Assembly: GCA_011317545.1 (NCBI GenBank)
Contig: WUJK01000001.1
Location: 1,054,001-1,118,000, forward strand
From: Coniella vitis
Lineage: Eukaryota > Ascomycota > Sordariomycetes > Diaporthales > Schizoparmaceae
Length of the DNA stretch: 64,000 nt
Direction of reading: 5' to 3'
Shown here: positions 46,842 to 58,602 of the stretch, in pieces
Numbering within the stretch: position 1 is the first letter of the stretch
How the letters are laid out: the number at the start of each line of letters is the position of its first letter
Position numbers and translations under genes: made by a program
The notes under the pieces: generated by a model
The model's input: only the letters and a program-made list of their open reading frames with translations
Told to the model about the DNA's origin: nothing
Database searches by the model: none

Positions 46842-47711
46842 GAATCGAGTTGCATCGCTAGTTGTATTGAATCTGTTGATGACGCTTAGCTTGAAGTACA
46901 ATATACAGGTGCACTGGCTACTAGCCCTTGTGTAAGCTGCTAACAGACTCATCAGAATAATCTCTGCTCCGTCAACGATCATCTCGAGTTTTCCCCAACT
47001 TATATTCGCGATGCGCTAATCACATTTGTTTCTTGAACGTCTTTATCAACTTTCTGACTCTTATCTCGTTGCTGCTTTTAGGCAGCCGCTTGAAAATTTC
47101 CTCACCTATGATTTAGGACGACTATACTCTTAGCTCATGCCACTGCGTTATATTATAAGCATGTGGCCAATGCTTTGGAGCAATAAACTCAATTCTTGGT
47201 CCCTAGTAAAGATGATGACGTTGTCATAAACACTTTTGCCGTTTGGTCATTAATAAAGAATATCCACGGTACAACATTTCATAACACTTGTGATCGATTT
47301 AATCAACTTCACTCTATGACGTTTCCAAGTATATAAATCGTTCAACAGACACGGATAAATGTCAAGTATGGCCCCGAGATGAGAATTTACCATGATTCTT
47401 TGGGCCTCTCTGTGGAGAATAAAGGATAGCTAACCAACTTGCCTTCCCCGCGAGGGGTATAAGAGGTTGCCCGGGATCCTTGAGACGGCAGACTGTGGGA
47501 AATACAGTGGTGCTTGCGCTGTCAAGAGGACAACAAGCGCAGGCACAAGACGGTAGATGAGCCTGGACATTAATTTATAAGTAGTGTACAATCCACCTTT
47601 CACTGCTATCAAGGGCTCTCCGTGAAGAGACGTGGTCCTCATTACTTCACCCCACGTCCTTTAATCCACGTTATCATCGTAGATCATGCTGATATCCCAT
47701 TATCATACGGC
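46842..47711. other. Intergenic between converging genes
   Basis: 3' flanks of the terpene synthase and the second carboxylesterase. A 70-codon frame on the minus strand is not convincing. Confidence 0.5.
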
Positions 47712-50346
47712 TTATGGCAAGCGGTATAGCTCTTCGACCACACCACACTTATCCGCGAACGGAAGATTGCTGAGATAAGGCTGTGGGTAGTCGATGTTGA
47801 GCGCTATTTTACCATCAAACTCTGGCCACTGGAAATCATCAAAAGCAGCCAATGTGCCGTCATATCCTCGGGCCTCAAGGTATGTCTTTGATGGATTAGG
47901 GTTGCCTGTGCGTGCAAACGAACCCCACATATCCTGCTGTAGATTCGTGTGGCCAATATCCGCGGGCTCACGGATGGGTTGATCAAAGATGTAGTATGTG
48001 CCAAACACCTCGAACAAGTCACCCGAGTGGCACCTGTAATATGGGATTGGGTTTCCCACGGGGAATGTGCAAGATTCGTAAGGATCATAGTAAGGAGGTG
48101 CGTATGCCCTTTGATTGGCATAATAGTAGCTACAAGCACGAGTCAGAAATAAGGCTTTGTATGTGATAGCAACGGTGTGAGAACTTACTAGGACTTGAAT
48201 GCGTCCGCTTTCAAGGCTGCCGAGATGAACTGCTCTCCAGGGCATGTTAAGTGCACCGTTGTGTAAGCGTTGATCGTATTGTTATCTAGAGTTGGGAAAA
48301 AAATATATTAGCACACGCACACTTACACACAGAACATGATTACAGGCAAAGCAACGGTCGTACAAGCATTGATAGGGTTTGAACCATTTCCCCACAAACC
48401 CGATGCCTCCACCAAGGGTGGCCATGTGGCTGGGTAATAATTATTCCCTGCCAAGGACCATAGTGTTGCATTCCAATCGGTCGCGTTCGGTAAGAGATCT
48501 GTGCCGATAAGTCTATCCAAGCGCCATCAGGTAGTTAGAATACTCCCAGTAAGATACTACAATGGTTTGAGAACAGAATATAGGAACTGTGGTGGACTAG
48601 ACTTACGATTCGCCCTCCTCTGGCATCGATCCTGACATGAAATGTATGTGGGCGAGCTGACCAGCGCGGGCAGCAGCAACGCTCTGGTTGGCCACCCAGA
48701 TACCGTCAATGATCGCTCCTGAATCTAGGTTCTGATAGCCCTTGCCAAGCTTATATGTGATGTTACTCATGAATTCATCAAGCGGTAAGTTGCGTAGGCA
48801 AGCCAAACGCTCGGCGCCTGTGGCATTACCGCAAACGATAGCGACGGCGGGGACTGGTATCGACAAAGTCAGTAATGCAGAGCCACCTTCACATATCTGC
48901 CTGTACACAAAGCACACATACCAGTGACATTGACAACTTCAGCCTGAGTTAACACATGGCCTATGGCGGCACTTTGCAGGATGGCGCCGCTGAATAACCC
49001 GTTGGCTTTGGGCGAACGTATCATATTCATGACACTTTCGCCGCCAGCGCTTTGGCCAAACACCGTCACATTGTTCGGGTTGCCTCCAAATGCAGCGATA
49101 TGATCATGCACCCACTGCAAGCCGGCCACGATATCGGCAATGCCATAATTGCCATCGACATAGCCGTCATCAAAGGACAAGTCCCCAAAGTTGCCTTCGC
49201 GCCAGTTCACACTCACTAGCACGACGTCTGATCGCGATGTGATGCTGGCACCGTCGAATGTAGCATCCGTCGCCGTGCCACCGCCCCCATGTAGCCAGAA
49301 AAGCACCGGCTTCTGTGTCGATGGATGCGGCTCCTCTGTTCCTGGCAAGTAAGGAGTAAAAATGTTCATCAAGAGACTGTCAATATTAGCAGTGGTAGTG
49401 GGACCCAGGCTCACGCATAAGGTAGTCCTCACCAGGCTTCAGAGTTGCCCCAGGGGTTGAGGCCGTCCGCATTTCCGTCGTATAATCCGCTAGTTTTCGG
49501 GCAGGTCGGGCCGTCTACATTGTGCGCTCATGTTAGTAGAGCGTCAAGTGGTACATTTCATTTCCTTTTCACCGCTCGCTTCACGACTGGCGGATGAAAA
49601 CTCACAGGTGGTAGCATTCAGCACATAGTCCGTCTCATTGGTATACCACTGGATCGGGTAGGCCAGCCTCAACTCTCCAACAGGTTGCAACACGAAAGGG
49701 ATACCAAGAAAACGGTAGCTCATGTGATCTCGGACGCCCATGTACGTTGTTCCGTTGCTCGACACATTGGCGGTTGGGAAGGTATAGAAGGGCGTCTCCA
49801 CCTGCTGGACCAAGGGAGCAGAGTTTGTGCAAATGAAAGGTTTGGTGACGCTATCGTTGCGGCTCACAGCGCCGCGGGAGGACGAGGAACTCGTCCAGAA
49901 TTCTTCATGCGCCGAGATTGTGCCAAGATAAGCCTGATATTGGAGTGGTAGGAGAAACCTGTACCAAGAATTAGTTTTATGCTACTTACATCTGTGAAAT
50001 ATGAACTGCAACCGCTTACTTGTCCAGCTCGCTATCCGAGAGCAAGGTCTCACCATTCTGTGAGCATGTAGTCCTAGCTTCAAGGTCGCTAACTGGATTG
50101 GGGAACAGGATGGCGCTGGGGTTGGTAGCATGTCTCTGCGTCTTGTGTGAGTTCCCATTCGCGTCGTGGCGGGCTGGTTTATTCGCTCACCGTCCAGTTT
50201 CCGTCATTTTGATACAACAAGACCGAGCGCGGAGTAATGGTCTGGGGGGTTGTGGCAGCCAAGCCTAGCACCCCGGGCACCAATGCCAGCGCAATATTCC
50301 TCGAACGCAGCATAGTTGAGATCATCCCCACCAATTGTTTGACCAT
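47712..50346 (-). CDS. Secreted type-B carboxylesterase / lipase, nine exons
   Basis: Nine exons (50346-50191, 50135-50020, 49958-49606, 49514-49433, 49376-48922, 48853-48607, 48512-48331, 48285-48189, 48129-47712) join in phase to 701 residues, long for the family (about 550-600). A signal-type N-terminus (ALALVPGVLGLAATTP) follows one of three closely spaced ATGs (50346, 50325, 50313). Landmarks are YRFLGIPF, EACLLMNIFTPYL in place of the EDCLYLN signature, LFWLHGGGGTATDATF (oxyanion hole), VTVFGQSAGGES (nucleophile Ser) and CHSGDLFEVFGTYY (catalytic His). Many N-glycosylation sequons are present. The weakest splice site is the seventh donor, GTGTGT. It shares family but little close identity with the esterase at 24557-26306, so they are not a recent duplication. 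Confidence 0.83.
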
Positions 50347-52982
50347 AGAAACAGGAAGCTGGCGCTGCGTGGCTAGAGGAGACACACGTGTTGAAGCTTT
50401 CTGGGGATGGTATTTTATAGTCTTCATCGCGGATCCTATCATACGACTTTTCCCCCTCGATTCACGTAACTGGGTAGTAGAGCGTGATAGCCGTTCGGGG
50501 AAAAGAAACCTGATTCAGTGTTTTCTCGGCTGCACAAGTTGACGCATTCTCCGCCCTTTCAGGGAAGCCTGGCTACGTATTAAGAAGACTAGGAACCATC
50601 AATGATACCGCCGGTCAGTATTCTCCCAGCTCCATGCCTGATCACATGAGATCTAACCTAGTCATGCTTCAGAGCTGCTAGCCACGTTAAGGCTGTACGT
50701 TGCGTCAGTCACTTGCGGGGAACCCTGCAGGATTATAGAAAATACCATTGTAAGTACTTAGTATTGATTTAGCTGCATATTTTATACTGCATAATCGGGC
50801 CGTTCTCGGGCATCCTGAATTGTCGGCTCCATGGTATATTTTCAAGTTTGCTGCAGAGACAACTCCACTGTATTCCGCTTTATTGACCATACTGTAACGT
50901 CGAGTACTGCCATACAGCACTCAGTCAACAAAGCTTACAATAGTACCTTGTACTACCTCTCCATCTATATTTGTGCGTCTTGCTAATAGCGCTCGGGTAT
51001 GTTGATGGCCACCAATTGGGGTGGATATGGCGGAGCTTTCAGCGATAGAAGATGATATATGGCGGATTTGTATGCTATTACGTATGGAGCAGAGAAGGTT
51101 GAATGCAATACAAGCTCGTCTCTTCCTATAAATACATATACTAAACTCTTGCCGAGCTACAACCGTTCATACTGTTACGGGTACGGTCAGCTGCGCGCTA
51201 CTATGGCGGTGCCTACAACTTAAGTGAAACAGGATTAAATCGTATGCTTACTTTAGGAATGCTCCCATGGAGAACCTTAAAAGCACTAGGAATATAGGAT
51301 ATAGGCTATAGCATAGTATATTATAGCCAAGGGGGTTAATGAACAACATTGTCACACGTGCAGCAACAACTACATAATAATAGAACGCGAGCAACCTCAG
51401 AGGCTGACCTGTTTGTTACCTTAACAGTCCTGCTAGCCCTGAATCAATACATTTCCCTGCAATATAAATAGCGCAAGCAGTTGACCTAGAGAAATATCTA
51501 CTGTAAGTAACGCTGTCTACCTAGTTGGGCAAGTTGCATATCGATTTTGATCGCTTGAGAGTGCTTGGGTGAATCAAGTGCCTAAGCAGCGTGGGGAATG
51601 GAAGTCAGTTTTACCGAATGCGAGGCGATGCTACTACTACATAATACTTAGGTCAACCTAGCCGAGGTACATATTAGATGTAGGGGGCGGGGTTAGGGGC
51701 GCGCGTTGTGAGTTTTCTCGCCTCGCCTTCTGTTCCATGTCGGGGTCCGCCAAGCGACCTCGCTTATACTGCCACCAGCCATACAATGTCCAGTACTTGG
51801 CCTAGCCTTACGGACCATCTCTCTATACATAGTAGACCCCTTCTTTGATAAAGAGTGGTAGATTTCAATGCCCACACCGGCCATCGATATCTATGTACCT
51901 GGTGTCCTGGCTGGATCATGTTGACCTGAAACTGGCTTCACCTAGACATTCAAGACTGCAAAAAAATAAGAAAAAAATCGCTACCCAGTATTCAATGCCT
52001 TTTAAGTGTGTGCGATAGTTGCGAGGCTAGATGTTGTGTAAAGTAGACCATATTAACTTTGTTCTCTGGCCCAGCTTGCGTGCATCTCGCTTTCTGAGCA
52101 CCCTATATTTTCCCTGTTATGATTACAACACGGCTTGCCTTCCTACCATCTATCTCGTGAATCCTCCATTCCACTATAGCCACAGATCTTCCGCACCATC
52201 ATCAATGTACTTTACACATACATATATCTCCTACCTGTCGGCTGCTCTCCTCGATTAGTATATCATTTTCGGTACGCCTTTTGCAAAGCCAAACTCGGCC
52301 GTCGATCTATAAGGCTTCGTCCCAGCAGGCCCCGATACGCCGTACACAGATGCATATGGTCACAAACTGTGATGAAATCACCTTCGTTTATGAGCATTGT
52401 GTCAATAGGGCTTCCTCTCGGAATGGAATGGAATATGACCCGTCGATAATCAGTTGCCTACCAGCTTACCCAGCGAAGGTGAGATCTGGATTGGACACCT
52501 GTGACCCCGAGTTGAGAATCCTGTAATTCCACAGCATTCCTTCGTCCAATGGGATTCGACTGGCTAATCTGATCCTCCATGCACTACCACAGTATCCTAT
52601 TCCAATCGGCTTCACCAGCTTTATCTGATCCGTGATGCATCTCTGACAGTCGCGTATCACCCCTGTGCTACGAACCATTTGCGGCCACTGGCTCTTTTAC
52701 TCGTCGGACTACGGAGGAATTTTAAGTCTTGCTCTGGCTGTAGTACGAAATCAGCTTCTGTGCAAAGAGGTTGTTGATTTCCACCGCCTTCGTCCTGTGA
52801 ACGATCGGGACTAATCCGCTGTAGCTCTTCTTATCCGTGCTTTTTGTGAAGGTCTTCGGTTCTTGAACATAAGGCTTCAACCCTCTTCCTGCGGTCTTGT
52901 TCATCGCTCCCGCGTTTTGCTATATGTCTTGTTCCCTCTCTTATCCCACCCCGCAAATGCACAAACTACAAAGACTTTGAGC
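50347..52982. other. Intergenic, no gene recognised
   Basis: Upstream region of the second esterase and of the first MFS gene. Frames are at most 81 codons and lack domains. 51240-51480 is AT-shifted with TATAG/CTATA-rich sequence but no identifiable element. A pyrimidine-rich stretch directly precedes the MFS ATG. Confidence 0.45.
50411..50420 (-). promoter_or_regulatory. TATA-like element of the second carboxylesterase
   Basis: CTATAAAATA on the minus strand lies about 65 bp upstream of the ATG at 50346. This supports a start at or after that ATG; two further ATGs upstream would lie at or before the TATA box. Confidence 0.4.
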
Positions 52983-54807
52983 ATGATATCCACAGCGGGA
53001 AAGCCGGGCCCGGCTGCCGCGCACAAGCTCGATGACGGCACCGAAGCTAACAACAACGAGCCAAAGTGTGAAGAGAACCTTGAGTCTGGTGACCTCGCCA
53101 CCATCTTAACGGAAGGCCTGGAATACAGTGATGATCCACGACTTCGGCGACTCGCTCAACTCCAAAGCGAATATGGGTTCTGTGCCTCGTAAAATGGCTA
53201 GATCCATGCCAGACATGCTCAAGTTCTCGACAGTGCTGACAGTTGAGTATCCAGAGTACCTGGGATGGACCAGATGATCCAGATGATCCTTACAACTGGG
53301 CGGAATGGCGCAAGATCAGCATCGGCGTCATCTTCTCTTCTGGCCAGCTCGTGACCCTCATGACAGCTAGCATGATCTCTGCAGCACTGCAGAACATCTC
53401 GCACGACCTACACATAGATGCTGCAACGTCTCAGATCGTCTTCGCTACCCTTTTCCTCGGCCTGGCCTTCGGCCCTTTCCTCGTCGCTGCCCTTGCCGAG
53501 GAATACGGCCGCAAGTGGGTCTGGGTCTTTGGCAATGTCTGGTATATACTTTGGAATGCAATCAGCCCAGTTGGCAACTCGAAGGTTGTAATGATTATAG
53601 GCAGGCTTATGACAGGCGTTGGTTCAAGTGCTGGAGTCACGGTATGTGAGTTTCGTGTCTGCCTTTTTCATTTGATATCCATCTTATTCACATTCCCTCA
53701 GCCTGGTTTTCATCCCAACGCCCATATGCGCAAGACTCTTCAATCAAAATGCATGTTGTTATCAAGGGTTATTGCTAATGCTTATTCTATTACAGCTTAC
53801 TGGGCCAGCGATGGCAGACATGTATGGAAAAAATGACCGCGGTAAGGCTGTGGCAATTGCTTCGCTTCTCCCATACCTTGGCCCAGCCCTAGGACCTATC
53901 ATAGGGGGTCTTATCACACAACGCGTTGCATGGCAATGGATATTTTGGATCATGTCGGCCTTCGCTGCTGTGCCGACCCTTTTGGGGCTGTTCTGTATCC
54001 GCGAGTCCTATACGCCTGTCCTGCTTCGGTGCAAGGCTCAACGGCATCGGAGCACCGCAGCAGCTGAGTTGTTAAAATGGTCCACCTGGAAGGATGTCGG
54101 AGCTCTTTTCTTGACTAATCTCTGGAGGCCATGTCGGCTCCTTCTCAAGCGTCCCATAATCCAGCTTATTGGGATTATTGTGGCGCTTAACTTTGCCACA
54201 TATACCATCCTATTAGGTACTTACGCCGAGCTGTACATGGACACGTATGGTGAAAACCAAGCGAGCAGCTCTTTGCACTATATCGCTATTGCGGTCGGGG
54301 CGAGCGCTGCTGCACAGGGTGGCGGGCGCTTGATGGATTGGTCATATTCCAAAATCACAAAGCGTCACGATGGGATAGGCAAGCCTGAGTTTCGGGTGCC
54401 ATACCTTATACCAGGAGTGGCCCTACAACCGATCGGGCTATTTGTTTATGGGTGGGTAGCTGAATATGTTGGTCCGTGGCCTGTAGTTGATATTGGAGCG
54501 GCCATTTTTGTGCTTGGTAGCTTCATGTCAACCCAGATGCTCTACGCCTACCAGCTGGACGAGTTCTCCGAGCATGCCGCCTCGGCATAACGCGGTAACA
54601 CGAGTGGTTTCCTATTCGCTAGGTTTTGCCTTTCCGATCTTTGCACCTAACTTATACAGCACACTTGGTTATGGCTGGGGTAACAGTCTGTTGGCTTTCC
54701 TGTGGATCTTGGTCTGCTTTCCGTTGCCTCTCGTATTCTGGATATGGGGCGAAAGGCTGAGAGCGCTAGGGAGGGATTCTAAGGAGAGGCAGGTGGAAAC
54801 AATGTAG
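52983..54807 (+). CDS. MFS drug:H+ antiporter-type transporter with an internal +1 frame break
   Basis: Exons 52983-53188, 53248-53641 and 53796 onward give an N-terminal cytoplasmic arm, WDGPDDPDDPYNW before helix 1 (typical of the 12-helix DHA1 drug-resistance-type carriers), then YGRKWVW, GRLMTGVGSS, MADMYGKNDRGKAVAIASLLPYLGP and helices through TM11. At 54585-54590 the frame reads GCA TAA and stops after EHAASA. If one base (T54588) is skipped, the next frame continues without gap as NAVTRVVSYSLGFAFPIFAP and LGYGWGNSLLAF, the expected last two helices, to a stop at 54807. Either the gene is recently broken, the sequence has a one-base error, or frameshifting occurs. Without the tail the carrier would lack its last one or two helices. 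Substrate unknown. Confidence 0.78.
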
Positions 54808-55068
54808 AAGGGTGCCGCGGAGAAGATTTGTTTCCATGCGGCCGTTGACCAATCAAAGTTAACTCTTTTCTTCACATGCTCTCTGCTGAGGACTTATCAT
54901 CGCCCTTGGTCACGGGCCCCAAGCCATCCATAGCAGACCCAAAGTCAGGTTCGTGGTCATCTTACGATGAGAGCTACCCTTAATTGAAGTTAATGACTTT
55001 AATATATGCTGTCGCTGTCATTGGTAGCTATTTGCCCTTTGAAAACCATGTCAACTTCGAAAGCACTA

Positions 55069-56247
55069 TCATGTGCTTCGTTCCAAGGATTTGGTAATGA
55101 GGACCTTGTATCCCTCGACTGCTGCTTCAAGGTCCGAAATCTTAAGATGCTCATGGTCGGAATGAGGCACGAAAATGCTGCCAGGACCATAGAGGTACCT
55201 CTTGTGGTTCCCTTTCAGACTAGGAATATCTGTTCCATATCTTGCGACAAATGTTTCAAAACCTAAAAGAGCATAAGTTTCCGCAAGAAGACATCTGGGC
55301 GGGGTATCTCTACCTTCAATATCGTAATCAATAGGTACAGGTCCAATACCAACCCCAAAGTCGACCGTGACGTGTGGAGATACCTCGGTAACCGTCCGTC
55401 TGATGAGGTCCTGGATTTCTCCTGGAGTCCCCGCTGCAATCCGCACCGCGGCTGTCGCTACTGCATCTTCAGGAATCACATTCGCGGCGACGCCACCTTC
55501 GATCTTGCCGATGTTGATGGTTGTGTTGCCAAAGCGCTCGCTCCATGGCAGTTCAAGAGTTTGCAGCGCAGCGAGGCTGAGAACGAGGATATCGATGGCA
55601 TTCCTACCGACTTCGGGGTATCCAGAGTGACCGGCTATTCCTTTTGCTCGTATGGTCCCTCCAGTCACGCCTTTATGGCCGCGAGCGAGCTTGAGGTCCG
55701 TGGGCTCCCCGAAAATGACAGTCTCCCACGACAGGCCGAGTTTATTCGCAGCCTTCATTCCAGCACCGCCCCTCTCTTCACCAACGACGTAGAGCAAGGC
55801 GACGTCGCCTTCTTCGAGCTGGCCAAGTTCGATGAGCGACTGGACCGCGATGATCTGGGACGCGACACTGCCTTTAGCATCGACTGTACCACGGCCCCAG
55901 ATCTCGTCGCCCCTCCTCTCATAGGGCCAAAACGGTGGCACGGTGTCAACGTGAGACGTCACGAGCACCCGGGTGCTTCTAGAAGTGCCCAGATAGGCAA
56001 ACACATTCTGACGGTTGTCAGAAACTGGTTGAGTCTCCACTGTGAGTCCGTTCTCCCGGAGATAGTGCACCAAGAAGTCGGTCACATTGCGTTCTGAATC
56101 CGTTATTGAGGGTCGTTCGACGAGAGCCTTGTGTAGATCAATCAGGGGTGAGCTTGCCGTCACGGAGAGCGGTTCCTGCACGCCACCTATAACGCCGCTC
56201 GGCCAGCCGAGTAGCAATACACAGATATATGAGCCAAGATACTTCAT
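55069..56247 (-). CDS. Secreted M20-family zinc metallopeptidase (carboxypeptidase/deacetylase-like)
   Basis: This is a single exon of 392 residues. The ATG at 56247 opens a signal peptide (MKYLGSYICVLLLGWPSG), so the upstream in-frame TTG is not the start. The di-zinc site is complete: SHVDTVPP (His about 99 and the following Asp), GRGTVDAKG (bridging Asp about 123), GEERGGAG (catalytic Glu and metal-binding Glu about 157-158), FGEPTD (about 180-184) and the C-terminal PHSDHEHL with the last metal histidine around 362-367. The lid/dimerisation domain with GIAGHSGYPEVGRNAID lies between. The family comprises ArgE/DapE deacylases, Acy1 and carboxypeptidases; a secreted fungal member most likely trims peptides or N-acyl amino acids outside the cell. 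It converges with the MFS gene upstream and diverges from the next MFS gene. Confidence 0.87.
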   Translation of the reverse strand: MKYLGSYICVLLLGWPSGVIGGVQEPLSVTASSPLIDLHKALVERPSITDSERNVTDFLVHYLRENGLTVETQPVSDNRQNVFAYLGTSRSTRVLVTSHVDTVPPFWPYERRGDEIWGRGTVDAKGSVASQIIAVQSLIELGQLEEGDVALLYVVGEERGGAGMKAANKLGLSWETVIFGEPTDLKLARGHKGVTGGTIRAKGIAGHSGYPEVGRNAIDILVLSLAALQTLELPWSERFGNTTINIGKIEGGVAANVIPEDAVATAAVRIAAGTPGEIQDLIRRTVTEVSPHVTVDFGVGIGPVPIDYDIEGRDTPPRCLLAETYALLGFETFVARYGTDIPSLKGNHKRYLYGPGSIFVPHSDHEHLKISDLEAAVEGYKVLITKSLERST

Positions 56248-56681
56248 GACGAAAATGACGGCCAGGAACAAGTAAAGAGGGAGAGCAAAAGAAGAACGCG
56301 TATCAGACCAAGGATCTGCCGAAGGCTGCCGGAATATAGGTATGCCAAGTAATGATTCGGATGCTTACTATGGTAAATCAATATGAAGGATCGGCATGTA
56401 TAGACCACCATACCATCCACGAAAGCAACATGAAGATCTCGAGACACCTGTATTATACATTGCCATGCGCGAAGATAACGCAATCTGAGCTCAAGGTAAG
56501 CAAAGAAATCTCCACCAACCAAACCCCTGGTCGAAAGATCACGCAATGGCGCTTGGGTTGTTGTCAGAGCCGTGATCGGCCAGGAACTGTTTAGGGTTCT
56601 TTCAAAGTTATATCAGTAGCTCTCGTTATCGTGATCTCATCTAGTGAGTTCGAGGCGAGATTGATATTCCTGCGCACTTTC
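56248..56681. promoter_or_regulatory. Shared divergent promoter region
   Basis: 434 bp separate the ATG of the M20 peptidase (minus) from that of an allantoate-permease-type carrier (plus), so the two genes share their upstream region. No clear TATA box or known factor site was identified. A peptidase and an organic-nitrogen carrier under one intergenic region suggests, but does not show, joint control. Confidence 0.4.
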
Positions 56682-58602
56682 ATGGGTTCATCAGACCTCA
56701 GAATCATGATGGCAGGTCAGTTACAGGAGAAGCTTGAAAGCACCGTCTCTCAAGACCGTTTGCAGGTTTTGCGCCATGGTGATGATGCTTTACTGGAAGA
56801 TGGTGACGCTCATGAGCAAGTCAAAAGCTGCGAGGCCAATATCGTGACAGCTCAGATAACCCTGAGTGCCGAGGAGGAAAAACGACTTTTAAGACGAATT
56901 GACTGGTATCTGCTTCCTCTTTTGGCCGCAATGTATATGGTGAAGACTATAGACGCTGCAAATGTATGTTAAGCGCAACCCCCCCAACAATTTCTATATT
57001 CAAACGCTGTGTTGACATTTCCAGGTCTCGAATGCGCGAATCATGGACGAAGGAACGCCACGAAACATCATGACAGAGCTTCACATGACTTCTGATGAAT
57101 ACAACTTTGTGACCCTTGCATATTATGTAAAAAGAAACGCCCATCTACTTGTCTATTATAGTCATCTCGCTAACAAGAATAGATTCCCTACATACTTGCG
57201 GAAACGCCGTCCAACCTCGTCCTGAAGTATTTCAAGCCATCAGTATGGCAGGCTCGGATTATGGTATGTTCTTAAGAGTAGCAAGTGGTGACCAAGAACT
57301 GATTGAAATATAGATTTCCTGGGGGTTGACGCTATGTTGTCATGCTGCCGTGACAAACAGAGGTGGCCTCTACACTGTCCGGGCTTTTCTTGGCTTGTTT
57401 GAGGCCGGGCTGTGGCCAGGTATGCTAGTACATCTTTGTTATTGGTACCGACCTGACGAGATGGCTCCTCGAATTGTCCTTGTCACTATACTCGGCAATT
57501 TCAGCTCCGTAATCAGCGGTGTTCTCTCCTTTGCGTTCAATGGTGTGCAGGCGAGGGGATTGTCTGGTTGGAAATGGTAAACGAACCCGCGCTTATTCCA
57601 AGGATACTCTGACTGATGTTGCTGTGTAGGTTGATCTTGACCGAGGGCATATTCACCATCCTTCTTGGAATATTTGTGTACTGGTTCCTACCTGATTGTA
57701 CGGTCAACATTCCAAGTTATCTACAAGTAGTGCGAAGCTGATTCTCCTGAACAGTTCCTGCAAATGTGTCCTGGATGTCAGAGAAGGAGAAGGCGTTTGT
57801 CGAAGCGAGACTCCCCAGCAATGCCCCCAGAGACGCGGAAAGCAACTTCAGCTGGCATGAATTTCTCACGACACTAAAGGACACGCGACTCTGGCTATTT
57901 CTTCTTTGCTGGGCCTTCTTCACTATTGGGACAACTGGCCTCGCATTCTATCAACCGACGGTTATCGCCAATCTTGGATTCACGTAAGCGTTACAATTCC
58001 TATTTCCAGGCAAATCTGACACAGATGGTTCAGGTCGATTGCTCAAGCGCAACTTCTCAACATTCCACCAGCTGTCTTCTCATGTGTTTTAACCCTCCTG
58101 TTTGGTGTCTTTGCTGATACAGGACGCATTCCACAACCGTTGATACCTCTGGGATTCATGATTGTCATCGAAGCTTGCTACATAGTATTGTATATGTTTC
58201 CCAGCAATGGGGGAGTATATGCGGCAACGGTCATCGCTGGTGGCTTTTCTACAGCTTGGTAAATATCATAGATTGGCTTAATCCTAGGGCGATGGCTCCC
58301 GCTAATACGATTCCAGGTACACCATGATGTGGCCTTGGCGGGTGCAAACCACTGAGGGTGCGACCGGATCTGCATTTGCCATCGCCTTTGCAAACAGCTA
58401 TGGACAGATTGGTGGTGCTGTTGGATCACAGCTCTTCAACTCTAAATATGCTCCCAAGTATACGACGTCATTTGGTATCGCTATGGGGTTCATTGGTATG
58501 GCTATTATAATGAACGTCATCACGTGGAAGGTGACATGGCGAGTTGACTATGAGACAAGGAAGCTCAAGAGAGCTAAAATTGCAGCTGCCAAGCAGAAGT
58601 AA
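56682..58602 (+). CDS. MFS transporter, allantoate-permease (DAL5-like) family
   Basis: Eight exons (56682-56963, 57025-57126, 57183-57263, 57314-57576, 57630-57697, 57755-57983, 58034-58258, 58317-58602) join in phase to 511 residues. The cytoplasmic N-terminus leads into RRIDWYLLPLLAAMYMVKTIDAAN, helix 1 of the anion:cation symporter group. Further hallmarks are IPYILAETPSNLVLKYFKPSVWQAR, GLFEAGLWPGMLVHLCYWY, GWKWLILTEGIFTI, WAFFTIGTTGLAFYQPTVIANLGFT, NIPPAVF and GGAVGSQLFNSKYAP in the last part. The C-terminal tail is basic. The family imports allantoate, nicotinate, dipeptides, ureides and similar organic anions with protons; the exact substrate is not predictable. The ATG at 56682 is the first usable; 56706 is an alternative. 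Confidence 0.85.

Noticed and set aside
24557..50346. Two carboxylesterases as a recent tandem duplication
   Set aside because: They differ in exon number (2 versus 9), length (562 versus 701) and most sequence outside catalytic motifs.
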